Assembly (NCBI GenBank): GCA_934351925.1
Contig: CAKRJT010000047.1
Location: forward strand, 1-13,877
Direction of reading: 5' to 3'
DNA from: an uncultured Lachnospiraceae bacterium
GTDB lineage: Bacteria; Bacillota; Clostridia; Lachnospirales; Lachnospiraceae
DNA: 13,877 bases
Part shown: one piece after another, positions 1-6,638 of the stretch
How the letters are laid out: every line of letters begins with the position of its first letter
Position numbering within the stretch: the first letter of the stretch is position 1
Program-made: the position numbers and the translations under genes
The notes under the pieces: generated by a model
What the model saw: only the letters and a program-made list of their open reading frames with translations
Databases searched by the model: none
Told to the model about the DNA's origin: nothing

Positions 1-12
1 CTTCATATCCAT
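1..12 (-). CDS. Start of a gene running off the left edge (partial, 4 codons)
   Basis: Only the first four codons (reading M-D-M-K) are inside the window, so no function can be given. The start is supported by a strong Shine-Dalgarno sequence AGGAGGT (minus strand, 18-24) five bases before the ATG at 12-10. That sequence overlaps the stop codon (23-25) of the upstream reading frame. It is the distal gene of a two-gene unit driven by the promoter at 283-311. Confidence 0.45.
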
Positions 13-22
13 GAAAAACCTC

Positions 23-246
23 CTAATTCTTGCTATATGGAAACATCTCCGGGGTAAAGGCTTTCTCTGCAAAATGAAAAGACATTACAAATGTTGTTGT
101 ATTGCCATATCTTCCCTTTTTTCATCGATAAGGCGTTTTGCCTGAAAATTAATTCTGGCTCCGTTGTTGAGAGCATATTTTAGGTTTTGCAGATAAGCTC
201 TTACTTCTAATTCACTTTCTATTCGTGAGGTTGTTTCATTTGGCAA
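23..246 (-). pseudogene. Small TTG-started gene, probably an internally deleted and frameshifted remnant
   Basis: From a TTG at 246-244, preceded by GGAGG with a nine-base spacer, an open frame of 53 codons runs to a TAA at 85-87. It begins L-P-N-E-T-T-S-R-I-E and includes VRAYLQNLKYALNNGA. Just before that stop, another frame opens and reads FVMSFHFAEKAF...FPYSKN, ending in TAG at 25-23. From memory, both pieces resemble the N- and C-terminal ends of one Lachnospiraceae protein family of roughly 150 residues that I cannot name. The simplest reading is an internal deletion that also shifted the frame. It could instead be a genuine 53-residue protein. The Shine-Dalgarno sequence of the next gene lies directly at the second stop, as in an intact operon. 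Confidence 0.5.
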
Positions 247-263
247 ATTATAATTCCTCCGTC

Positions 264-279
264 GGTATCATTTGATACC
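264..279. promoter_or_regulatory. Operator-like palindrome over the transcription start
   Basis: GGTATCA-TT-TGATACC is a perfect seven-base inverted repeat with a two-base centre. It begins four bases downstream of the -10 box at 283-288 and covers the predicted transcription start and first bases of the message. This is a typical place for a repressor dimer to block transcription. It does not match the Gram-positive LexA box as I know it (GAAC-N4-GTTC). Confidence 0.5.
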
Positions 280-282
280 TAT

Positions 283-311
283 ATAATATTCTTAATTGCT
301 GTTTTTGTCAA
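283..311 (-). promoter_or_regulatory. Sigma-A type promoter
   Basis: On the minus strand a perfect -35 TTGACA (306-311) is followed after exactly 17 bases by -10 TATTAT (283-288). The start would fall near 276, inside the palindrome at 264-279, about 30 bases before the TTG-started gene at 246. The promoter lies just downstream of the terminator that closes the zinc-ribbon gene, so it opens a new unit. Confidence 0.65.
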
Positions 312-348
312 TGGTGATTAGTGTGAAACGGGAATGTAAAAGGGTTTT

Positions 349-381
349 AAAAGAAAAAGGGGCTGTGCAGACAACCCCTTT
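349..381 (-). terminator. Rho-independent terminator after the zinc-ribbon membrane protein gene
   Basis: Read on the minus strand, AAAGGGGTTGT and ACAGCCCCTTT form an 11-base stem with one G-U pair (arms 371-381 and 356-366) around a CUGC loop. A T-rich tract (TTTTTCTTTT) begins in the 3' arm. It lies 47 bases downstream of the stop codon at 428. Confidence 0.85.
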
Positions 382-427
382 AAGAACTCTAATTATAACA
401 GACGTAGAAGATATATGATTTTATCTC

Positions 428-1255
428 CTAATCTTCCTTTTTAGCACCGCACTCCGGGCAGAATGTGTAATCACCTGTTATTTTAGTGCCACATTTTCCG
501 CAATAACTGATTTTGTCCGATGCGTCTGCTTTATGCAGCTTTGATATGTTAGCGGCAGCAGCCGGCTGTGTTTTTGAAATAATAGAGATGCAGCATACCA
601 GCACGACTACAATACCTAAAAGATTAATAATATTGAATATACTGATGTATCTTATATTCATAATAATATAGAGCAGGTTACCTATCATTTCAACGCCGAG
701 TAAAGCGCTTGTGAGAATATGGCTTCTTTTAATCATGCCCAAAACGCAGACTATATACACGATTGGAAGTATGGAAACTATTCCATAAAGAGGTCCATGT
801 AAAAGAATCTGATTCCAAAGAACACTATGCACAACATGTCCCCTATAAGTCACACCCTGATGTATCATACCAATAAGTATGCCTATTATCATAACTGCAG
901 CACCGATATATTCAAGGTAGGTCATAATCCACGACATGGTCGCATTTTTATGTAAATTGGCTTCTAATTGACCTGATATGCTGTCAATGCTGATGCCCGC
1001 ATCTTTTTTTAGAGCGCTTTCATCAGCTTCCATTTTCCTGCGCTTTAATTCAGATAATCCCTCTTTACCTGCATTGCCTGCTGCGGCTATCACTTTACCG
1101 CCGTTTTCCTTCAAGCTGTCTAACGCCTGCGCGCTGCCTGCTTTCAGGTTATCCAAGACCTGGGCTGTGTTTTCCTTTAGATGTTCCACATTCTGATTTG
1201 GGGCTGCATCGCTTGATATCTGTGGTGCTGCTGTGGTCGGAGCCTGTATATTCAC
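428..1255 (-). CDS. Multi-pass membrane protein with C-terminal zinc ribbon
   Basis: This 275-residue protein has unknown function. Residues 20-85 are polar and helix-prone, with repeated amphipathic units such as ENTAQVLDNLKAG and SAQALDSLKEN. About four hydrophobic segments follow near residues 108-134, 152-175, 180-198 and 205-226. The end is a short zinc ribbon with C252-x2-C255 and C266-x2-C269. Such ribbons more often open a bacterial membrane protein than close it. The start used is GTG at 1255-1253: the frame upstream reaches a TAA without an ATG, and only a weak GGCGG lies before it, so expression may be low. It lies between two terminators and so appears to be a single-gene unit. 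No enzymatic motif is visible; a scaffold or envelope-stress role would be guesswork. Confidence 0.75.
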   Translation of the reverse strand: MNIQAPTTAAPQISSDAAPNQNVEHLKENTAQVLDNLKAGSAQALDSLKENGGKVIAAAGNAGKEGLSELKRRKMEADESALKKDAGISIDSISGQLEANLHKNATMSWIMTYLEYIGAAVMIIGILIGMIHQGVTYRGHVVHSVLWNQILLHGPLYGIVSILPIVYIVCVLGMIKRSHILTSALLGVEMIGNLLYIIMNIRYISIFNIINLLGIVVVLVCCISIISKTQPAAAANISKLHKADASDKISYCGKCGTKITGDYTFCPECGAKKED

Positions 1256-1285
1256 TGTAACCGCCGCCTGATTGTTTGCATATTA

Positions 1286-1331
1286 AAAACAGCTCTGTAA
1301 AACAAATTAATCTGTTTTACAGAGCTGTTTT
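1286..1331 (-). terminator. Long-stem terminator closing the obg-yhbY unit
   Basis: A perfect 19-base inverted repeat (arms 1286-1304 and 1313-1331) with an eight-base loop. Read on the minus strand the stem ends in UUUU and continues UUAAUAU, as expected for intrinsic termination. It lies 57 bases after the yhbY stop and 31 bases before the GTG of the next gene. Confidence 0.8.
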
Positions 1332-1387
1332 GGCAATGTTGGATTGAAAGCGATATTTAAGCCTGCCGCAATAGCTTCTCCGCTATT

Positions 1388-1687
1388 TTATCTCGGCAAT
1401 TCAATCTTCCTGTTCTTCTTGTCCGGTGCCTGCTTGTAGAGCACAATCTTCTTGCCGATAACCTGTACGATCTCGGAATGTGTGCGCTCGGATACAATCT
1501 GTGCAATCTCGTTAGGGTCATCAAGACAGTTCTTAAGAACGCTGACCTTGATTAGCTCTCTCTTGTTGAGAGCCTCATTGAGAGCTTCGGTGAGCTCAGG
1601 TGTGAGAGATGACTTTCCAATCTGGAAAATAGGGTCAATGTTCATTGCTATACCTTTTAAGAAAGCGCGCTGCTTTGTGGTCATCAT
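1388..1687 (-). CDS. yhbY: YhbY/CRM-domain RNA-binding protein
   Basis: At 99 residues it has the full length of the single-domain CRM family (E. coli YhbY, B. subtilis YqeI), which associates with the large ribosomal subunit precursor. The hallmarks are the opening TKQRAFLKGIA, then IFQIGKSSLT, RELIKVSVLKNC, and VVQVIGKKIVLYK near the end. The family's GxxG-type RNA-contact loop, usually GKGG or GKNG, reads GKSS here. Two ATGs stand in tandem; the first (1687) is better spaced from AAAGGAA. The gene starts 27 bases after the obg stop and is probably cotranscribed with it. Only its general role in ribosome assembly can be stated. Confidence 0.92.
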   Translation of the reverse strand: MMTTKQRAFLKGIAMNIDPIFQIGKSSLTPELTEALNEALNKRELIKVSVLKNCLDDPNEIAQIVSERTHSEIVQVIGKKIVLYKQAPDKKNRKIELPR

Positions 1688-1714
1688 ATCTATGGTTCCT
1701 TTCTGAATTAATTT

Positions 1715-3007
1715 TTAGAAGTAGAAATCAAATTCCATGTACTCTCCGAGTCGGACCGTATCGCCCTCCTCTATGCCCATCGCCGTGAGCTGGTCGATAA
1801 TGCCGTTCTCCTTCAGGAAGCGCTGGAAGAAGGCGAAGCCTTTCTCGTCGTCAAGGTTCGTGTAGCCGAGCATTCTGTCAATCTTCTCGCCCTCGACAAC
1901 GAATACATGGTTGGTCTCCTTATATACGTTGAGTGAAGCTTCCTTGTCATACATCTCCTCAGGGAAGTACTCTCTCTCGAACACAACCGGCTCCTTGTCA
2001 AGGCTGTCGAGCATCTTCTTGACCTTGTATAACAGCTCCTTGACGCCTTTTCCGGTAACTGCCGATATCGGGTACACCTCGATGCCCTGAGGCTCAAATT
2101 CGTTCTTCAGACGCTGCACTGGATCCTCTGAGCCGTCGCCTGTGTATATGGCATCAATCTTGTTAGCTGCGATAATCTGTGGGCGCGATAGAAGCTCAGG
2201 ATTATAAGCCTCAAGCTCTGCGTTGATTGTCTTGATGTCCTCAACTGGGTCACGTCCCTCCGTGCCTGCCGCATCGACGATGTGTATGATAACCTTGGTT
2301 CGCTCTATATGGCGGAGGAACTCATGTCCTAAGCCGATGCCCTCAGATGCGCCCTCGATAAGTCCCGGAATATCAGCGATTACGAAACCGTCCGTGCCCT
2401 CAAGGTCAACAACACCAAGGTTAGGGTTCAGTGTTGTGAAATGATAGTTGGCAATCTTAGGCTTTGCGTTGGAAACGCGGGAGAGAAATGTCGATTTGCC
2501 TACATTAGGGAAGCCGACAAGTCCTACGTCAGCGATTACCTTGAGCTCAAGGCGCACCGTAAGCTCCTTAGCCTCCTGCCCCGGCTGCGCGTACTTAGGA
2601 ACCTGCATGGTAGGTGTTGCGTACCACTTGTTGCCTCTGCCGCCTCTGCCGCCCTTTAAGATGACCTCGCGGTCATTGCCGTTGCTCATGTCGGCGATTA
2701 CCTTGCCTGACACGTCATCGTATATTACGGTGCCCTCAGGAACCTTGATGATAAGGTCGGCACCGTCCTTGCCGTGGCATAATGCCTTGCCGCCCTCGGC
2801 TCCGCTCTCAGCCACGTACTTTCTTATATGTCTAAACTCATTCAGAGTATTAAGTCCTCTGTCAACTTCGAATATTATGTCGCCGCCTCTGCCGCCGTCT
2901 CCGCCGTCAGGACCGCCCGCCGCAACGAAAAGCTCACGTCTGAAGCTTACATGACCGTCGCCGCCCTTGCCTGATTTAATAAAAATAGTCGCTCTGTCTG
3001 CGAACAT
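1715..3007 (-). CDS. obg: GTPase Obg (CgtA), ribosome assembly and stress response
   Basis: Obg is an essential GTPase that acts on the 50S subunit and in the stringent and general stress responses. From the ATG at 3007 it has 430 residues and three domains. The glycine-rich Obg fold (1-158) has runs such as GGPDGGDGGRGGD. The G domain has G1 GFPNVGKS (165-172), switch threonines T191/T192, G3 DIPG (212-215), G4 NKID (282-285) and SAV (314-316). The C-terminal OCT domain (about 350-430) is the type found in Gram-positive Obg. An in-frame ATG twelve codons upstream is less likely: MFADRATIFIKSGKGG is the family start, and GAAAGAGGTG precedes the 3007 ATG at good spacing. A terminator separates obg from rpmA, so obg-yhbY needs its own promoter or read-through. 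Confidence 0.97.
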   Translation of the reverse strand: MFADRATIFIKSGKGGDGHVSFRRELFVAAGGPDGGDGGRGGDIIFEVDRGLNTLNEFRHIRKYVAESGAEGGKALCHGKDGADLIIKVPEGTVIYDDVSGKVIADMSNGNDREVILKGGRGGRGNKWYATPTMQVPKYAQPGQEAKELTVRLELKVIADVGLVGFPNVGKSTFLSRVSNAKPKIANYHFTTLNPNLGVVDLEGTDGFVIADIPGLIEGASEGIGLGHEFLRHIERTKVIIHIVDAAGTEGRDPVEDIKTINAELEAYNPELLSRPQIIAANKIDAIYTGDGSEDPVQRLKNEFEPQGIEVYPISAVTGKGVKELLYKVKKMLDSLDKEPVVFEREYFPEEMYDKEASLNVYKETNHVFVVEGEKIDRMLGYTNLDDEKGFAFFQRFLKENGIIDQLTAMGIEEGDTVRLGEYMEFDFYF

Positions 3008-3049
3008 ATAATGCACCTCTTTCCTCTGGTATCTGTCCTGCAAAAAATA

Positions 3050-3114
3050 TATTCGTGATTAAGTTGTTGCCTTGACCGATATATTTATGCAAAATAAAAC
3101 ATCTGTCTTTGAAG
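3050..3114 (-). promoter_or_regulatory. Possible weak promoter region for obg-yhbY
   Basis: After the rpmA terminator, the minus strand carries TTGAAG (3108-3113) and, 17 bases later, CATAAA with a TG just before it. The match is only moderate. It is listed because the upstream terminator makes an internal promoter likely; no other part of this 148-base gap looks better. Confidence 0.3.
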
Positions 3115-3148
3115 AAAAAAGGCTTCAAACCAAAATGATTTGAAGCCT
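3112..3148 (-). terminator. Rho-independent terminator between rpmA and obg
   Basis: A perfect 10-base stem AGGCTTCAAA / TTTGAAGCCT (arms 3139-3148 and 3120-3129 in minus-strand order) with a nine-base loop, followed by TTTTTT. It lies seven bases after the rpmA stop and splits the rplU-prp-rpmA unit from obg-yhbY. Confidence 0.88.
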
Positions 3149-3155
3149 AAAGTTA

Positions 3156-3446
3156 CTAGTTGTTTGACTCAACCGGGTATACAGAAACCTGCTTTTTGTC
3201 TCTGCCCTTTCTCTCGAACTTAACAACGCCGTCAACAAGAGCGAATAATGTGTCATCACCGCCGATGCCTACGTTGTTGCCTGGATGAATCTTGGTACCA
3301 CGCTGTCTGTAGAGAATGTTACCGGCTAAAACGAACTGTCCGTCAGCTCTCTTAGCACCTAATCTCTTAGACTCGGAATCTCTTCCGTTCTTTGTAGAAC
3401 CAACACCCTTTTTATGAGCGAAAAACTGAAGGTTCATTCTTAACAT
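3156..3446 (-). CDS. rpmA: 50S ribosomal protein L27 with cleavable N-terminal extension
   Basis: L27 sits at the peptidyl transferase centre with its N-terminus reaching the tRNA ends. This 96-residue copy opens with MLRMNLQFF before the AHKKG that begins the mature protein, then the conserved STKNGRDSESKRLGAK. Firmicutes and relatives carry this extension, and the protease Prp removes it after FF; its gene lies directly upstream here. The Shine-Dalgarno GAGGAGGTG is made of the last codons of prp, and the ATG comes two bases after the prp stop, so translation of the two is probably coupled. The first ATG is chosen because the extension from it matches the known processing site. Confidence 0.97.
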   Translation of the reverse strand: MLRMNLQFFAHKKGVGSTKNGRDSESKRLGAKRADGQFVLAGNILYRQRGTKIHPGNNVGIGGDDTLFALVDGVVKFERKGRDKKQVSVYPVESNN

Positions 3447-3448
3447 GC

Positions 3449-3775
3449 TTACACCTCCTCGAATGTAATGGATATATACTTCTTATTCTCATTTCTTATG
3501 TTGGTTATGCCTAACACGAAGGAATTCAGCAGAAGCTGTGACTCCCTGCCGTAGCCCGGCTCCAACGAAAATGTAATCACGGCATTCTTCTCATCCTGCG
3601 TCCCCGAGAAATCGTCCTCGGTGAGCTGCTCAATGGAATTGATGGTGTTAAACACCAGTGCCGAAATTGCTGCACAGACAATATCTCTTCCTGCCCTTGC
3701 AAAGCCCGCATGGTTCTCGCATCGAAAGCCTGTGATATCGCCCGTCTTATTCTTATAGACTGTTATCTTAGTCAT
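3449..3775 (-). CDS. prp: Ribosomal-processing cysteine protease Prp
   Basis: Prp (YsxB family, long annotated as DUF464) cleaves the N-terminal extension of ribosomal protein L27, a step required in Firmicutes that carry it. The protein has the usual length of 108 residues. The catalytic pair is visible at family positions: H22 in CENHAGFARAG and C34 in DIVCAAISAL. It lies 13 bases after rplU, with AGGAAT as ribosome binding site, and its 3' end contains the ribosome binding site of rpmA, its substrate gene. Confidence 0.95.
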   Translation of the reverse strand: MTKITVYKNKTGDITGFRCENHAGFARAGRDIVCAAISALVFNTINSIEQLTEDDFSGTQDEKNAVITFSLEPGYGRESQLLLNSFVLGITNIRNENKKYISITFEEV

Positions 3776-3788
3776 CGGATATTCCTAA

Positions 3789-4097
3789 TTAAGCGTTGAT
3801 CTTCTCAATCTTAACCTTAGTGAATAACTGTCTGTGACCGTTCTTCTTGTGGTATCCGGTCTTTCTCTTGTACTTGTAAACGATAACCTTTCTGTCCTTG
3901 CCCTCAGCAACAACGCTTGCTGTAACTGTAGCTCCGGCAACTGTTGGATTACCAACCTTAACATCAGCATCATTTACTAAGAGTACCTGGTCAAATGTAA
4001 CTGTCTCGCCAACTGCGTTTCCGAGCTTCTCAACCTTGATTACATCGCCCTCAGATACCTTGTACTGCTTTCCACCTGTTGCAATAATTGCGTACAT
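3789..4097 (-). CDS. rplU: 50S ribosomal protein L21
   Basis: An early 23S rRNA-binding protein of the large subunit. The 102-residue length and the sequence are typical: MYAIIATGGKQYKV at the start and KRKTGYHKKNGHRQ near residues 77-90. It is the first gene of the rplU-prp-rpmA unit, with a strong TAGGAGG ribosome binding site eight bases before the ATG. It is preceded by a structured leader and a near-consensus promoter. Confidence 0.97.
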   Translation of the reverse strand: MYAIIATGGKQYKVSEGDVIKVEKLGNAVGETVTFDQVLLVNDADVKVGNPTVAGATVTASVVAEGKDRKVIVYKYKRKTGYHKKNGHRQLFTKVKIEKINA

Positions 4098-4177
4098 TAG
4101 TGTTCCTCCTATATCATTACTCGCCAGTTGTGGTGTGTCCTGATGGACAAGCTTATAACCTCACTGTGCGGCACACT
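4098..4177 (-). ncRNA. Structured 5' leader of rplU (L21-leader type)
   Basis: The predicted message has about 80 untranslated bases. Read on the minus strand it contains GTGTG-CC near the 5' end, a TGTCC-ATCA-GGACA hairpin in the middle, a short CCA-CAAC-TGG hairpin and the ribosome binding site TAGGAGG. The 5' GUGUGCC can also pair with GG-A-CACAC, which uses the same bases as the middle hairpin, so two exclusive folds are possible. Firmicutes L21 operons have a known leader RNA that binds L21. I infer this is a member from its place and size, not from a covariance match. Confidence 0.5.
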
Positions 4178-4182
4178 TGATT

Positions 4183-4211
4183 ATGATAATATTTTACCTG
4201 CGTTTTGTCAA
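4183..4211 (-). promoter_or_regulatory. Sigma-A promoter of the rplU-prp-rpmA operon
   Basis: Perfect -35 TTGACA (4206-4211), a 17-base spacer, then -10 TATCAT (4183-4188) on the minus strand. The start would lie near 4176, giving an 80-base leader before rplU. The 112 bases upstream of it (4212-4323) are AT-rich and show no convincing terminator for the 5'-nucleotidase gene, only a weak GAAG/CTTC hairpin without a T tract. Confidence 0.78.
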
Positions 4212-4323
4212 TACTTATTTTGAAGTTTTTTACAGTTTTTTCTTAAATGTATTTTATGCCCTGCAGTCTTTTTTGAAGAAATATCTTCCTATTTAATATG
4301 AAATCTTCCTGCCTGATTATTGT

Positions 4324-5892
4324 TTACACCTCAATAACCGGGTTCATTCTGAAGTATTCCATGAGAAGCTCGACCATCTCAATGTTGATTTCCTTTGCGA
4401 TGGTACATTCCTTGTACATCGGGTACTCGCCTGCCCCGCTTGCGCGGTAGTTGTTAAGACATAGTGTGAGCATCTGTTCATCCGTCACGGGCTTGCCCTG
4501 ATATTCAAGCTTCACTATTCTGCTGCCGATTGGCTTTGATGGGTCGATTTTATAATCAACACCCGCAAAATAATCGTAGTTGTAGTGTTCAACCTTAGGA
4601 CTTAAAAACTTGTCCGATATTGTGAGCTTTCCGTCAGAATCGTAGGCAAAGTATTCAGCACTTCGTTCCATGGCAAGCTTAAGGTTCTTACCTGATATAT
4701 TAAATACAATCAGTGTGTTCGGGAAAGGATATGTCGCGATAATATCCCTTGTGCTTACCTTCTCCTTAAAGCCCGCTATGTCGTTGGCAAGCCCCACAGC
4801 GGACACCTGTGCTCCCGAGAAATAGAGCTGGACTCTGTTGATGAAATCTGCTATCGGAGTACCGTTATAAGCCATGTCAAGCTTATCTGCCGGAAGAAGT
4901 ACACGGCTGAGAGTTCCTATCGGCTGGTTTAACCAGTCCTGAACCTTGTTCTCGTAGTACATATATTTCTCATAGAGAGGTTCACTCTTTTCCATGCTGT
5001 CGGTACCATTTTCGTTTTTGGAGACAGTAACGGTTCCTGCTGTTTTTGCAAGCTTATAATCTGCCTTGATTTTTTTGGAAGTTACCATAATATTGTTATT
5101 GTCAACTACATCTATTTCTATAAGATGGTACTCCTTGGCGGCGTCGAGCGGCTGGACAACATAAGTCCTGTGTCCTGTCTTGGAGGTTATGAAACGTCCG
5201 TCGACCGACATGTGCTGATGTCCCGTGAGAAGCACGTCAAAATCAAGCTCCTCGCATATCTTATACCCCACATTCTCCGTGGAATCGGTGAGCCTTTTTC
5301 CCGTGTCAAGGTCAGCCTCAAAACCGCCGTGATATATGCATATATTAATGTCGGTCTTTCCCTTAAGCTCTGAGAGTGCCTTTTGTGCTTCTATGAACGG
5401 GTCAACAACCTGTACACCCACAAGATTCTCCTTCTTCTCCCACACGTTCACATAATCGGTCACAATACCGACAATACCTACGCGGAGCCCGTTCGGCATA
5501 ACCTTAATCTCGTAAGGATACAGATGGTTTCCTGCGTCATCGAGCACGTTCTGGCATAAACAGTGCCCTTTGTGATTGTCGCGGTATTCCTTCTGATACT
5601 CAAGACCGTAGTTGAAGTCGTGATTTCCCAGTGTGTAATAGTCGTATCCGCAGTCGTTCATGATGTCTGCAAGTATCTTAGAGCTCTTCGGCACATGGTT
5701 CGTAAAGTATGAAAAGGCATTGCCCTGAAGCACATCTCCTCCGTCGATTACGAGCGTGGTCTCGTCCTTTTCCCAGTTGGGAATACATGAGAACAGGCCG
5801 ACATTCTTTGGAATCGAATCGCCGTAGGTTGTCGGGTAAAAATAACCATGTGTGTCAGATGTAAAGTATATTTTAAGCTTTTTGTTATTCAT
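4324..5892 (-). CDS. Cytoplasmic 5'-nucleotidase / 2',3'-cyclic phosphodiesterase family protein
   Basis: A two-domain nucleotidase of the UshA family (522 residues). The N-terminal metallophosphatase domain carries all metal ligands: D13-x-H15 in SDTHG, D53 in DGGDVLQGN, N90-H91-D92 in TLGNHDFNYG, H188 in IYHGGFEAD, and H225-x-H227 in LTGHQH. The C-terminal substrate domain starts near residue 322 and has the nucleobase-binding region YPFPN (388-392), FAGVDY (442-447) and NYRASGAGEYP (481-491). Most relatives are secreted. This one has no signal peptide or lipobox and should act in the cytosol on nucleoside monophosphates or cyclic nucleotides. It starts 24 bases after surE, with GAGGT as ribosome binding site, so the two are probably one operon. 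Exact substrate unknown. Confidence 0.88.
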   Translation of the reverse strand: MNNKKLKIYFTSDTHGYFYPTTYGDSIPKNVGLFSCIPNWEKDETTLVIDGGDVLQGNAFSYFTNHVPKSSKILADIMNDCGYDYYTLGNHDFNYGLEYQKEYRDNHKGHCLCQNVLDDAGNHLYPYEIKVMPNGLRVGIVGIVTDYVNVWEKKENLVGVQVVDPFIEAQKALSELKGKTDINICIYHGGFEADLDTGKRLTDSTENVGYKICEELDFDVLLTGHQHMSVDGRFITSKTGHRTYVVQPLDAAKEYHLIEIDVVDNNNIMVTSKKIKADYKLAKTAGTVTVSKNENGTDSMEKSEPLYEKYMYYENKVQDWLNQPIGTLSRVLLPADKLDMAYNGTPIADFINRVQLYFSGAQVSAVGLANDIAGFKEKVSTRDIIATYPFPNTLIVFNISGKNLKLAMERSAEYFAYDSDGKLTISDKFLSPKVEHYNYDYFAGVDYKIDPSKPIGSRIVKLEYQGKPVTDEQMLTLCLNNYRASGAGEYPMYKECTIAKEINIEMVELLMEYFRMNPVIEV

Positions 5893-5916
5893 TATAAACC
5901 TCGTTTCTGTATTACA

Positions 5917-6633
5917 TTACTTTATGATATGGCTCTTTATCTTTCCAATTGAGATATATCTGTCGAGCACATAGCGGATGTCGGTATTCTCAGGTGCAGC
6001 CGTCACGGGAAGTCCGGCAGCAGTAAGTGAAAATGAGCCGTCCTCGTAATCCTCCCTTATATAGTGGTCGGAATAGTACTCCATCTGTGCAGGCTTCGCA
6101 TCCCAGATAATTCCCTTAACCTCGTCAAGCGTACAGCCCGGGAAATTGACGTTCCATATCTCGCTCGTCGCAGGCATATTGTCGAGAAGCTCCTTGGTTA
6201 TTGGAAGTATGTACTCGTCAACGACATCGTATATATCATTCATTTCCTTTGAGAAGGCGATGGCAGGAATACCGGCAGAGAGAGCCTCCATTGCCGCTCC
6301 GACCGTTCCCGAGTAAAGTATGTCATAGCCGCAGTTGTAGCCGTAATTGATTCCTGAAAATACAATGTCGGGTCTTTCAGGCATAAGGTGATAAAGCGCA
6401 ACCTTTACACAGTCCGCAGGTGTTCCGCCCACGCTGTAAGCCTGCACCGCCGGTACCGGAAAATCGACGCGCTTAACCTTCATATCGCCTCGAACCGTGA
6501 TTTTCTGTGACATGGCACTGCACTGGTCATCGGGTGCGACAACCCACACCTCACCGAACCTGGCGGCGAGCTGTGCGAGCCTCTTTATTCCTTCGGATGT
6601 TATTCCGTCATCATTTACAACTAAAATTCTCAT
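5917..6633 (-). CDS. surE: 5'/3'-nucleotidase SurE
   Basis: SurE is a metal-dependent phosphatase that removes phosphate from nucleoside 5'- and 3'-monophosphates, linked to stationary-phase survival. From the ATG at 6633 it has 238 residues, close to the usual 250. It shows MRILVVNDDG with metal ligands D8 and D9, S39 in QCSAMSQKITV, GGTPADCV, and N96 in SGINYGYNCG. The frame is open 35 codons further, but that stretch is translated hairpin sequence. GAGGA eight bases before 6633 fixes the start; another ATG four codons earlier overlaps that ribosome binding site. It is the first gene of a unit with the following 5'-nucleotidase, a second and unrelated fold for the same kind of reaction. Confidence 0.95.
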   Translation of the reverse strand: MRILVVNDDGITSEGIKRLAQLAARFGEVWVVAPDDQCSAMSQKITVRGDMKVKRVDFPVPAVQAYSVGGTPADCVKVALYHLMPERPDIVFSGINYGYNCGYDILYSGTVGAAMEALSAGIPAIAFSKEMNDIYDVVDEYILPITKELLDNMPATSEIWNVNFPGCTLDEVKGIIWDAKPAQMEYYSDHYIREDYEDGSFSLTAAGLPVTAAPENTDIRYVLDRYISIGKIKSHIIK

Positions 6634-6638
6634 ATTAA

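Noticed and set aside
1350..1387. Reading KIAEKLLRQA just after yhbY in a shifted frame
   Set aside because: About ten codons of protein-like sequence is not enough evidence for a remnant or frameshifted yhbY end, and YhbY is already full length.
2448..2954. A 168-codon open frame on the plus strand opposite obg
   Set aside because: It lies wholly antisense to a complete Obg with all GTPase motifs. Its proline- and serine-rich reading is the expected mirror of glycine-rich codons.
3008..3043. Twelve extra N-terminal codons for Obg
   Set aside because: They cover the ribosome binding site GAAAGAGGTG, and the family starts at MFADRATIF.
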